A stretch of 17,572 nucleotides of DNA from JAMCRM01 sp041685075 (GCA_041685075.1 JAWLGN010000095.1:1-17572), one strand, 5' to 3'; numbered from the stretch's first letter, positions 7,607-14,686 are shown. The notes: generated by a model from the sequence alone, not told the origin. Numbers and translations: made by a program.

Positions 7607-8650
7607 CTACCGCAGCTCCGCCATAATCTCTTCGAGCGCCGCGCGCCCCGGCCGCACCTTCTCCTCCGGCAGCGTCGCCAGCGGTTCGTCGGCCAGTTGC
7701 AGCGTCTCCAGGAACGTCGGCTTGGAGGTATCGACGTAGAGCAGCCCGGTCAGCACCTCGCCCTTCTCCTCGGCCTCTTCGAGCGCCGCCAGGGCCCCGA
7801 TCTTGTTCGTCGGGTCGTAGTCGCGATCGAGCTTCCGCAGGCGCAGGCGCGAGCCGTCGTGCATCGGCACGTCGATCGTCTCGCCCTCCTCGAACTCCAC
7901 CGCGATGTCCTTGTAGGACGGCACGAAATCCACCTCGTGCAGCGGCTCGTCGTGATCTTTCATGTAGCTGTAGCTCTTGGTGGAACCTTCGTGGTCGTTG
8001 AAGGTCACGCAGGGCGAGATCACGTCGATGATCGACAACCCGCGGTGCACGATGGCGGCCTTCAAAATGGCCTGCAACTGCCGTTTATCGCCGGAAAACG
8101 AGCGCGCCACCAGCGTGGCTCCCCACTTCAGCCCCAGTGCGCAGCAGTCAAACGGCGGCAGCTCGTTCACGATGCCGCTCTTGAGCGTCGAGCCCACATC
8201 CGCGGTGGCCGAAAACTGCCCCTTCGTCAGGCCGTAGACGCCGTTGTTCTCGATGATGTAGATCATCGGGATGTTGCGCCGTACCAGGTGCATGAACTGC
8301 CCGATCCCGATGGAGGCGGTATCGCCGTCGCCCGTCACCCCCAGCCCCAGCAGCGTGCGGTTGGCCAGCAGCGTGCCCGTGGCGATGGCCGGCATGCGCC
8401 CGTGCACGCCGTTGAATCCGTGCGACATCCCCAGGAAGTACGCCGGCGATTTCGACGAGCAGCCGATGCCCGACAGCTTCACCACCCGCCACGGCTCCAC
8501 TCCCAGCTCGAAGCAGCACTCCACAATGCGCTCCGAGATCGAGTTGTGCCCGCAGCCGGCGCACAGCGTGCTCTTGGCTCCCTTGTAATTCAGTACTTCC
8601 AGCCCGATCCGGTTCACCTTCCTGGGCGGCGTCGTCGTGGTTGTGCTCAT
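7607..8650 (-). CDS. korB: 2-oxoacid:ferredoxin oxidoreductase, beta (thiamine diphosphate) subunit
   Basis: The 347-residue beta subunit of a two-subunit 2-oxoacid:ferredoxin oxidoreductase, probably 2-oxoglutarate-type, turns a 2-oxoacid plus CoA into acyl-CoA, CO2 and reduced ferredoxin in the cytoplasm. The thiamine diphosphate motif GDGD is at 107-110, with ENNGVYGLTKGQ at 134-145. C30, C33 (CAGCGH), C64 (GIGCSSK) and C214 (ISPCVTF) are placed as the four ligands of the subunit's [4Fe-4S] cluster. Its start overlaps the korA stop as ATGA (8647-8650), so the two are translationally coupled. Substrate choice between 2-oxoglutarate and pyruvate or branched 2-oxoacids cannot be settled by eye; the gamma-alpha fusion next door and the LTKGQ motif favour the Kor/Oor group. 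Confidence 0.93.
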   Translation of the reverse strand: MSTTTTTPPRKVNRIGLEVLNYKGAKSTLCAGCGHNSISERIVECCFELGVEPWRVVKLSGIGCSSKSPAYFLGMSHGFNGVHGRMPAIATGTLLANRTLLGLGVTGDGDTASIGIGQFMHLVRRNIPMIYIIENNGVYGLTKGQFSATADVGSTLKSGIVNELPPFDCCALGLKWGATLVARSFSGDKRQLQAILKAAIVHRGLSIIDVISPCVTFNDHEGSTKSYSYMKDHDEPLHEVDFVPSYKDIAVEFEEGETIDVPMHDGSRLRLRKLDRDYDPTNKIGALAALEEAEEKGEVLTGLLYVDTSKPTFLETLQLADEPLATLPEEKVRPGRAALEEIMAELR

Positions 8651-10488
8651 CTCCCCTCCTGCCGCAACACTTCCTCGGTCACGGTACGCGCATCCAGCGG
8701 CAGCCCGCCGTAGTAGCGCACGCTGCGCAGCCGGGCCGCGTCGGCCGGGTCGAAATCCAGCCGCATCAGCGCCTGCAACTGCGCATCCCTGTTCTGGTCC
8801 ACCACGTAGACCTGCCGGTGCCGCCGCACAAACTCCAGCACTTCATCGCCGAACGGGTAGGCGCGCACCCGCAGGTAGCTGGCCCGCAGTCCGTGCTCGT
8901 CCCGCAACAGGTCGCGGCTCTCGCGCACCGCGTAGTCGGAAGTGCCCGCCGCAATCAGCCCGATCTCGGCGGCATCGTCCCACTCCACCACCGGCCGCGG
9001 CGCCTCGGCCCGTATCGACTCGAACTTGCGCGCCAGCCGGTCCATGTTGTTCTGGTAATCGTCTTCCCGCTCGGAGTACTGCGCCCGGTCGTTGTGCCCG
9101 CTGCCGCGCGTGAAGTAGGCCGCCGCCGGATGATTGGTTCCCGGCAGCGTGCGCCAGCCCACGCCGTCGCCGTCCACGTCGCGGTAGCGCGCGAACCCGC
9201 CCAGCCGGGCCAGGTCCTCCGCCGTCAGTACCTTGCCCCGCCGCAACGGCCGCTCCGGATACGGGAACGGCTCCGACATCCACACGTTCATCCCCAGGTC
9301 CAGATCGCTCATCACGAAGACCGGGGTCTGGAACATCTCCGCCAGGTCGAAGGCTTCGATCGACAGGCTGAAGCACTCCTCCGGCGAGGCGGGGAAGAGC
9401 ATGGGGTGGCGCGTGTCCCCGTGGCTCAGCAGGGCCGTGCTCAGGATATCCCCCTGCGCCGTACGGGTGGGCAGCCCCGTGGACGGCCCCACGCGCTGCA
9501 CGTTGTAGATCACCGCCGGCACCTCGGCGTAGTAACCCAACCCCACGAACTCCGACATCAGGGAGATCCCCGGGCCCGCGGTGGCGGTCATCGACCGCGC
9601 CCCCGCCCATCCCGCGCCTACCGCCATCCCCACCGAAGCCAGCTCGTCCTCGGCCTGCACCACCGCGTAGGTGGCCTTCCCGGTCTCCGGGTCCGTCCGG
9701 TAGCGCTTCAGGTACCCCATCAGCGATTCCACCAGCGACGACGACGGCGTAATGGGATACCACGTCACCACCGTCACCCCGGCGAACAGCGCGCCCAGCG
9801 CGCAGGCCGCATTGCCGTCGATGATGATCTTCCCCGCCGTCCGGTTCATGCGCTCCACCCGGAACGGGTCCGTCTTGGGCAGGTTCTGGGCGGCGTATTC
9901 GTAGCCCGCCTGCGCCGCCCTCCAGTTCAGCTCCACGGCCTTGGCCTTGCGCTTGCCGAACTGCTTCGTTAGCGCGGTGCGGACCTCCTCCATGTCGATC
10001 TCCAGCAGCCGCGCCAGGATGCCGTCGTAGATCATGTTCCGGACCAGCTTGCGCAGCTTGGCCTCCGGACACACCGGCGCCACGAGCTTATCGAAGGGCA
10101 CCGGATAGAAGTGCAGGTCTTCGCGCAACTGGTTGAGCCGCAGCGGCTCGTCGTAGACCACCGCCGCGCCGGGCGCCAGTCCGCCGACGTCCTCGCGCGC
10201 CGTCTCCGGGTTCATGGCTACCAGGAAGTCCACCTCCCTTTTGCGCCCGATATACCCGTGCTTGCTCGCACGAATGGTGAACCACGTGGGCAGCCCCGCG
10301 ATGTTGGAGGGGAACATATTTTTCCCGGAAACCGGGACCCCCATCTGGAAAATAGCGCGCATCAGGACGCTATTGGCAGTCTGGCTGCCGGAGCCGTTTA
10401 CGGTGGCGACCTGAATACTGAAATCGTTGACGGTGGAACTCGCCGCGGGCGTGGCGGTCCCCGCGGGTGAAACTTCGGTTGTCGGCAT
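8647..10488 (-). CDS. korA: 2-oxoacid:ferredoxin oxidoreductase, fused gamma-alpha subunit
   Basis: This 613-residue protein carries a gamma domain (about 25-200, GSGSQTANSVLMRAIFQMG) fused to the alpha domain, as in other two-subunit KorAB enzymes. The alpha domain begins near 218 and shows YPITPSSS at 244-251, the acidic AEDE at 279-282, TATAGPGISLMSEF at 301-314 and QRVGPSTGLPT at 331-341. These build the thiamine-binding and substrate-entry surface. The first 20 residues are a low-complexity Ser/Thr/Ala/Pro tail. The ATG at 10486-10488 has the purine-rich AGAGGGAGAG just before it. A consensus -10 box and an inverted repeat lie upstream. No ferredoxin-like delta subunit is in the window, so electrons must go to a ferredoxin encoded elsewhere, as expected for the two-subunit type. 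Confidence 0.93.
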   Translation of the reverse strand: MPTTEVSPAGTATPAASSTVNDFSIQVATVNGSGSQTANSVLMRAIFQMGVPVSGKNMFPSNIAGLPTWFTIRASKHGYIGRKREVDFLVAMNPETAREDVGGLAPGAAVVYDEPLRLNQLREDLHFYPVPFDKLVAPVCPEAKLRKLVRNMIYDGILARLLEIDMEEVRTALTKQFGKRKAKAVELNWRAAQAGYEYAAQNLPKTDPFRVERMNRTAGKIIIDGNAACALGALFAGVTVVTWYPITPSSSLVESLMGYLKRYRTDPETGKATYAVVQAEDELASVGMAVGAGWAGARSMTATAGPGISLMSEFVGLGYYAEVPAVIYNVQRVGPSTGLPTRTAQGDILSTALLSHGDTRHPMLFPASPEECFSLSIEAFDLAEMFQTPVFVMSDLDLGMNVWMSEPFPYPERPLRRGKVLTAEDLARLGGFARYRDVDGDGVGWRTLPGTNHPAAAYFTRGSGHNDRAQYSEREDDYQNNMDRLARKFESIRAEAPRPVVEWDDAAEIGLIAAGTSDYAVRESRDLLRDEHGLRASYLRVRAYPFGDEVLEFVRRHRQVYVVDQNRDAQLQALMRLDFDPADAARLRSVRYYGGLPLDARTVTEEVLRQEGR

Positions 10489-10535
10489 CTCTCCCTCTGA
10501 CCCTGGACGTGACCCAGTTTACGGTTGCATCCACG

Positions 10536-10541
10536 ATTATA
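10536..10541 (-). promoter_or_regulatory. korAB promoter -10 box (TATAAT)
   Basis: A perfect TATAAT on the minus strand, 47 bases before the korA start, predicts transcription from about 10529 with a leader of about 40 bases that contains AGAGGGAGAG. No good -35 hexamer is found at 16-18 bases; TTGCCG is 20 bases away. The lack of a -35 suggests help from an activator, for which the inverted repeat at 10579-10602 is a candidate site. Confidence 0.6.
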
Positions 10542-10578
10542 CGACTTGTGAACGCCGGGGGCGGCAACCCTGGCGGGC

Positions 10579-10602
10579 GTAAACGGACCACCCCACGTTT
10601 AC
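10579..10602. promoter_or_regulatory. Perfect inverted repeat upstream of korA, candidate operator
   Basis: GTAAACG (10579-10585) and CGTTTAC (10596-10602) are perfect reverse complements separated by 10 bases. The centre falls at about -61.5 relative to the inferred korA start site, a classic position for activators touching the RNA polymerase alpha subunit. There is no T tract on either side, so it is not a normal terminator of the tRNA. Confidence 0.45.
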
Positions 10603-10681
10603 ATGGATTACGGACCCGCTACTCAGGTTACAGAATCCTCTCAAATCGTCGATGGAGTGCATCGCGGCGGGCGTTCCGCAA

Positions 10682-10757
10682 TGGTGAGCCGGCCGGGACT
10701 CGAACCCGGGACCCTCTGCTTAAAAGGCAGATGCTCTACCGACTGAGCTACCGGCCC
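10682..10757 (-). tRNA. tRNA-Lys (anticodon TTT)
   Basis: The minus strand folds as a full cloverleaf of 76 bases. The acceptor stem is GGGCCGG paired with CCGGCTC (one G-T wobble), with D arm TAGCTCAGTCGGTAGAGCA, anticodon stem TCTGC/GCAGA with loop CTTTTAA (anticodon TTT at 10722-10724), and T arm around GGTTCGAGTCC. The discriminator base is A and the 3' CCA is encoded (10682-10684). UUU reads AAA and AAG lysine codons. It lies upstream of korA on the same strand. Confidence 0.96.
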
Positions 10758-10785
10758 CTCGTGAAGGATGGCGAGGCTTCTATCC

Positions 10786-10794
10786 AGTCTAGCA
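10786..10794 (-). promoter_or_regulatory. Candidate extended -10 of the tRNA-Lys gene
   Basis: TGCTAGACT on the minus strand is an extended -10 (TGnTAnnnT form) about 28 bases before the tRNA 5' end. No clear -35 accompanies it, as is common for extended -10 promoters. Tentative. Confidence 0.3.
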
Positions 10795-10847
10795 TCTCAC
10801 CCTCTCCCGCGTGGTAACGCCGCCGAGCCGCCCCACCCCGCCTGCGT

Positions 10848-10853
10848 TATACT
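10848..10853 (+). promoter_or_regulatory. -10 box directly upstream of the exported TIM-barrel-like gene (leaderless)
   Basis: TATACT ends 7 bases before the ATG at 10861, so transcription should begin at about 10860 and the mRNA would have essentially no leader. No Shine-Dalgarno sequence is visible between the box and the ATG, which agrees. No good -35 is seen. Confidence 0.5.
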
Positions 10854-10860
10854 CTCCGGC

Positions 10861-11883
10861 ATGGCACACGACGACCAGCCGCCTTTCCCCTACACCCCCG
10901 AAACCAACGGCATGATCGAAATCGAGCCGGCCGACGACCGAACGCTCGCGCGTCGCGATCTGCTGTGCGGCAGCGGAACCGTCGCCGCCTGGCTGGCCGC
11001 TTCCTCCACCGCCGCCGCCCAGTCGCCGCCCGCCGCGCTGGTGCCCCCGGCGCGCACCGGCCCCACGCTCCCCACCGTGCCCTTCGGCAAGCACCGCATC
11101 GCCCGCCTCATCGCCGGCGCCAACCCCATCTACGGCTATTCCCACTTCAACTATGTCTTCTCCGCCGGCATGGGCGAATACCACACCCCCGAGCGCGTCG
11201 TCGCCTTCCTGAAGGAACTCGAGCGCGCCGGCCTGAACACCTGGCAGGCCAGTTGGAGCGAGCGCCTGGAATCCGACTGGCTGCGCTACAAAGAGCAGGG
11301 CGGCAAGCTCCAGCTCCTCATCCTCTCCCGCCCCAACTTCAACGACCAGCCCGAAATGGCCGCCCGCGCCGCCAAACTGAAACCCCTGGGCATCGCCCAG
11401 CACGGCTCCGCCACCAATCGCCTCTGGGACGCCGGCCAGTTCGACCGCTCGCTCGACTACCTCAAGCGCATCCGCGATACCGGCGTCATGGTGGGGCTCT
11501 CCTGCCACAACCCCGCCGAGATCGAATACGCCGAAGAGAAAGGCTGGGACGTCGACTACTACATGGCCTCCCTCTACTACATCAACCGCCCCCGCGCCGA
11601 GTTCCGCAAGATCCTCGGCCAGTTACACCTGGGCGAAATCTACCTCGACACGGACCCGCCCCGCATGATGGAGGTCCTGCGCCGCACCACCAAGCCCTGC
11701 CTCGCCTATAAAGTGCTGGCCGCCGGCCGCGCCGTCAACTCCCCCGCACAGGTCCGGCAGCGCATGGCCGCCGCCTACGCCGGCATCAAGCCCACCGACG
11801 CCCTCATCATCGGGCTCTACCAGCGCTACAACGACCAAATCGGCCAGACCGCCCAATTCACCCGCGAGATCCTCGCCACCTGA
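10861..11883 (+). CDS. Exported TIM-barrel / aldo-keto-reductase-like protein, unknown function
   Basis: This 340-residue protein has an RR-type export signal at residues 30-54 (ARRDLLCGSG, then a hydrophobic Ala/Leu run ending SSTAAAQ). The mature part alternates helix and strand like a TIM barrel: RIARLIAGANPIYGYSHF (79-96), LERAGLNTWQAS, LQLLILSRPNF, IAQHGSATN, VMVGLSCHNPAEIE, VDYYMASLYYINRP, CLAYKVLAAGR and TDALIIGLYQRYNDQI near the end. The layout recalls aldo/keto reductases, but I cannot place a catalytic Tyr-Lys-His set with confidence. The start at 10861 is preferred because the TATACT box is placed for a leaderless mRNA; an internal ATG at 10912 would still keep the RR motif. It converges on the ROK gene with a 5-base gap. 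Confidence 0.8.
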   Translation: MAHDDQPPFPYTPETNGMIEIEPADDRTLARRDLLCGSGTVAAWLAASSTAAAQSPPAALVPPARTGPTLPTVPFGKHRIARLIAGANPIYGYSHFNYVFSAGMGEYHTPERVVAFLKELERAGLNTWQASWSERLESDWLRYKEQGGKLQLLILSRPNFNDQPEMAARAAKLKPLGIAQHGSATNRLWDAGQFDRSLDYLKRIRDTGVMVGLSCHNPAEIEYAEEKGWDVDYYMASLYYINRPRAEFRKILGQLHLGEIYLDTDPPRMMEVLRRTTKPCLAYKVLAAGRAVNSPAQVRQRMAAAYAGIKPTDALIIGLYQRYNDQIGQTAQFTREILAT

Positions 11884-11888
11884 GGCCG

Positions 11889-13169
11889 TTACACTCCCGC
11901 CCGCGCCGCCAGCGCGCCGCCCGCCCCCTGTGCGGCTTCAATTAGGAATCGGGGCGGCCGCAGCAGCGGGATCTCGAAGTGCCGCTCCAGAAAGATCAGC
12001 GCCAGCCCCAGGATGCCCGCTCCACTCCCCAACTCCGCGTAGCGCACCACCAGCCGCCGCGCCGAATAGGCCAGCGCCTGCCGCCGGATCACCGTCCGGA
12101 CCTCCCCCAGCAACTCCTGCCCCGCGGCCTTCAACCGGCTGTCCAGCACCACAATCGAAGGATTGAACAGGTTCACCAGGTTGGCTAATCCCAACCCCAG
12201 GTGCCTGGCCACTTCGGCCACGATGTTGGCGGCGATCTTATCTCCCCGGCTGGCCGCGTCCAGCACCATCCACGCGGTAATGCGTTCCGGGTCGCCGCCC
12301 GCCGCCGCCAGCGCCAGCGAGGTGCCGCCCTCGGCGATGGCCCGGCGCATCCGTCCCTCCACGGCGCGCGCCCCCGCCACCGCCTCCAGGCAGCCGTAGC
12401 TGCCGCACTTGCATGCCGGACCGCCGCGCACCGCCAGGGTATGGCCGAACTCGCCCGCCGCCCCGCTTTCCCCGTGCAGCAGCTTGCCGTCCAGAATCAG
12501 GCCCGCCCCGATCCCCGCCCCGTAGTCCACGTAGACCAGGTTTTCGCGCATCCCGCCCGCGCCCAGCATGCGCTCGGCCACGGCCTTGGCCCGGGTCTTG
12601 CTCTCCACCACCGCCGGAACCCCGAACTCCCGCTCGAACAGGACCTTCAACGGAGCCTGGTTCCAGAAGTCCAGCGTCGACGAGAGCACCGTCACCCCGC
12701 TCCGGCTGTCCACCAGCCCGGGGTCCGCCACCCCTACTCCCATCAGCGCGCCCGGCCGCAGCCCCGCCTCCGCCAGCGCCCTGCTCATGCACCGCAACAG
12801 TTGCCCCGCCAGCCCCTCCACCCCTTCCCGGAGATTGGCCGGTTCCGACACCACCGCCCGGATGGCCGGGCGCATGTTCAACACCCCCGCCGTCACGGTC
12901 TCTTCATCGAACTCCACCGCCGCAATGTGGCGGTAGTCTTCGTTTAACGAGAGCAGGACCTCCCTCCGCCCCGTGCGCTTGCGTTGGGGTGCCCGCCCCA
13001 CCTCTACCAGCCGCCCCTCTTCAATCAATTCCCGCACCAGCACCGACGTGGCGCTGCTGCGCACCCCCGTCAGCTCGTGGATGCGGGAGCGCGAAAGCGG
13101 GCCGAATCGCCGCACTGCGGCTTCAATCACGTGCTTATCGCATTCCGGCTTTCCGGTGGCGTGCTTCAT
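11889..13169 (-). CDS. ROK-family transcriptional regulator (NagC/XylR type)
   Basis: This 426-residue protein has an N-terminal winged helix-turn-helix (about 10-60, LSRSRIHELTGVRSSATSVL) followed by a ROK domain. The ROK zinc site is visible: GEFGHT (240-244) plus CKCGSYGCLE (253-262). GAGIGAGLILDGKLLHGESG (217-236) is the conserved sugar/phosphate-loop region. The position where ROK sugar kinases have the catalytic ND (END.N/R) reads VESKTRAKA at 188-196, so the catalytic Asp is missing and the protein should sense a ligand, not phosphorylate it. It is divergent from the Gfo/Idh gene with a shared 185-base control region, so it likely regulates that gene and itself. Its own leader is very short (about 11 bases). 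Confidence 0.9.
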   Translation of the reverse strand: MKHATGKPECDKHVIEAAVRRFGPLSRSRIHELTGVRSSATSVLVRELIEEGRLVEVGRAPQRKRTGRREVLLSLNEDYRHIAAVEFDEETVTAGVLNMRPAIRAVVSEPANLREGVEGLAGQLLRCMSRALAEAGLRPGALMGVGVADPGLVDSRSGVTVLSSTLDFWNQAPLKVLFEREFGVPAVVESKTRAKAVAERMLGAGGMRENLVYVDYGAGIGAGLILDGKLLHGESGAAGEFGHTLAVRGGPACKCGSYGCLEAVAGARAVEGRMRRAIAEGGTSLALAAAGGDPERITAWMVLDAASRGDKIAANIVAEVARHLGLGLANLVNLFNPSIVVLDSRLKAAGQELLGEVRTVIRRQALAYSARRLVVRYAELGSGAGILGLALIFLERHFEIPLLRPPRFLIEAAQGAGGALAARAGV

Positions 13170-13186
13170 GCCAGACTTCCGCCCGA

Positions 13187-13215
13187 ATCTTACGCCGCGC
13201 CCGCGCGGTAGTCAA
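13187..13215 (-). promoter_or_regulatory. Promoter of the ROK regulator gene
   Basis: TTGACT (13210-13215) and TAAGAT (13187-13192) are spaced 17 bases apart on the minus strand, a strong sigma-70 layout. Start is expected near 13180. The spacer holds a perfect CCGCGC-CC-GCGCGG inverted repeat (13195-13208), a possible operator or simply GC-rich sequence. Confidence 0.65.
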
Positions 13216-13230
13216 TAGTTCTATACGAAA

Positions 13231-13256
13231 GTGTAATTAACTGTGCTGTAATTCAC
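13231..13256. promoter_or_regulatory. AT-rich paired TGTAATT repeats between ROK and Gfo/Idh genes, candidate operator
   Basis: TGTAATT occurs at 13232-13238 and 13247-13253, 15 bases apart, bounded by GTG and CAC (GTGTAATTA ... GTAATTCAC). It sits just upstream of the ROK -35 box in an AT-rich patch unlike the surrounding DNA. ROK repressors of the NagC/Mlc kind bind AT-rich sites, so this is the best candidate operator here; it is not a clean palindrome. Confidence 0.4.
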
Positions 13257-13299
13257 CTTTGTTGCCAGCCTATTCATTCTCACTTTGAAAATAACTCCG

Positions 13300-13328
13300 T
13301 TGACAGCCTCGCGCCCCCGCCGTACCAT
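13300..13328 (+). promoter_or_regulatory. Promoter of the Gfo/Idh/MocA oxidoreductase gene
   Basis: A perfect TTGACA (13300-13305) is followed after 17 bases by TACCAT (13323-13328). Start is expected near 13335, giving a leader of about 20 bases with AAGGAG (13341-13346) 8 bases before the ATG at 13355. Confidence 0.7.
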
Positions 13329-13354
13329 CGAGCCTGCGGGAAGGAGAAGCACCT

Positions 13355-14653
13355 ATGGACCGTCGGCAGTTCCTCTTTGCCACCGCGGCCTTCGCGGCCG
13401 CCGGCAGCCCTAATTCGCGCGTGCGCCTGGCCATCACCGGACTCCGGGGCCGCGGTCGCGACCATATCCTCGGGTTCGCAAAGCTCGCCAACGTCGAGAT
13501 CGCCGCCCTCTGCGACATCGATCCATCCGTGCTGGCCGTGCGTTTGAAGGACGCCCGCGCAGCCGGCGCCGATCCCAAACCCTACACCGACTTCCGCAAG
13601 CTGCTCGAGGACTGCTCCATCGACGCCGTATCCATCGCCACCCCCGACCACCACCACACCCTGCAAACCATCTGGGCCTGCCAGGCCGGCAAGGACGTCT
13701 ACGTCGAGAAGCCCATCGCCTACGATCTCAACGAATGCCGCCAGATCGTGGCCGCCGCCCGCCGCTACAGGCGCGTCGTCCAGACCGGCACCCAGGGCCG
13801 TTCCTCGGAGGCGGTGCGGGAGGCCATGGCCCATCTCCACGACGGCCTGATCGGCGAAACCTACATGGCTCGCGCGTTATGTTTCAAGTGGCGCGACACC
13901 ATCGGCCGCGCCCGCCCCGAGCCCGTCCCCCGCGGCGTCGATTACGACCAGTGGACCGGCCCCGCCCCATTGCGGCCCTTCACGCGCAACCGCTTTCATT
14001 ACAACTGGCACTGGTTCTGGGACTACGGCAGCGGCGACATCGGCAACCAGGCTCCCCACCAGCTCGACATCGCACGCTGGGGCCTGGGCGTCTCCTGGCC
14101 CACCCGCGTCAGCGCCGCCGGCGGCCACTTCATGTTCGACGACGACCAGGAAACCCCCAATACCCTGGTCGCTACTTACGAATTCGAAAAGAACGGCCGG
14201 CCCCGCATGCTGGTGGCCGAGGTGCGCCACTGGATCAGCAACCACGAAGCTGGCATCGGCGGCGGCGCTCCCGGCAATACCATCGGGAACGTCTTCTATG
14301 GATCGAACGGTCTCCTCACCCTGGACGGCGAAACCTGGGCCGGCGCCGGCGAAAGCTACCGCTCCTTCATCGGGCGCGAACTCAAGGACGGCCCCTCCCG
14401 CACCCAGCCCAACAACCACTTCGAGAACTTCATCGAAGCGGTTCGCGCCGGCAAGCCCGATGCGGTCAATGCCGGCGTCGAGGACGGCGCCATCACCGCC
14501 GGACTGATTCACCTGGCCAACATCTCTTACCGCCTGCGGCGCAGCATCCGTTTCGACCCCACCACCTTCACCTGCCCTGGAGACCCCGAAGCCACCGCCA
14601 TGTGCGGCCCGCGGGCCTACCGGGCGCCGTATGTGGTTCCGAAGTTGGTATAA
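13355..14653 (+). CDS. Gfo/Idh/MocA family oxidoreductase with RR-type export signal
   Basis: The 432-residue protein is an NAD(P)-dependent dehydrogenase of the Gfo/Idh/MocA family, which oxidises or reduces sugars, inositols and related polyols. The start MDRRQFLFATAAFAAAG is a Tat-type signal, so the enzyme is probably exported with its cofactor, like glucose-fructose oxidoreductase. The Rossmann part shows LAITGLRGRGRDH (25-37), ALCDID (51-56) and SIATPDHHH (93-101). The family motif EKP is at 118-120. The substrate domain includes NWHWFWDYGSGDIGNQAPHQ (217-236), with the conserved His in APHQLDIARW. It ends PGDPEATAMCGPRAYRAPY...VVPKLV. AAGGAG precedes the ATG. The gene is divergent from the ROK regulator and probably under its control. 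A damaged copy of its 3' end lies at 17021-17220. Confidence 0.93.
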   Translation: MDRRQFLFATAAFAAAGSPNSRVRLAITGLRGRGRDHILGFAKLANVEIAALCDIDPSVLAVRLKDARAAGADPKPYTDFRKLLEDCSIDAVSIATPDHHHTLQTIWACQAGKDVYVEKPIAYDLNECRQIVAAARRYRRVVQTGTQGRSSEAVREAMAHLHDGLIGETYMARALCFKWRDTIGRARPEPVPRGVDYDQWTGPAPLRPFTRNRFHYNWHWFWDYGSGDIGNQAPHQLDIARWGLGVSWPTRVSAAGGHFMFDDDQETPNTLVATYEFEKNGRPRMLVAEVRHWISNHEAGIGGGAPGNTIGNVFYGSNGLLTLDGETWAGAGESYRSFIGRELKDGPSRTQPNNHFENFIEAVRAGKPDAVNAGVEDGAITAGLIHLANISYRLRRSIRFDPTTFTCPGDPEATAMCGPRAYRAPYVVPKLV

Positions 14654-14686
14654 GCTCGCACCTGCGCGGCGGCTCTTAACAGCGCG

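Noticed and set aside
8641..9972. 443-codon plus-strand frame opposite korA
   Set aside because: It is rich in His, Arg, Val and Pro with no motif; it is the shadow of a highly conserved gene.
10682..10757. Genomic island attachment site at the tRNA gene
   Set aside because: No integrase gene is in the window and no repeat of the tRNA 3' end was noticed nearby.
14654..14686. Terminator between the convergent Gfo/Idh and kinase genes
   Set aside because: No convincing stem followed by T residues is present in the 33-base gap.
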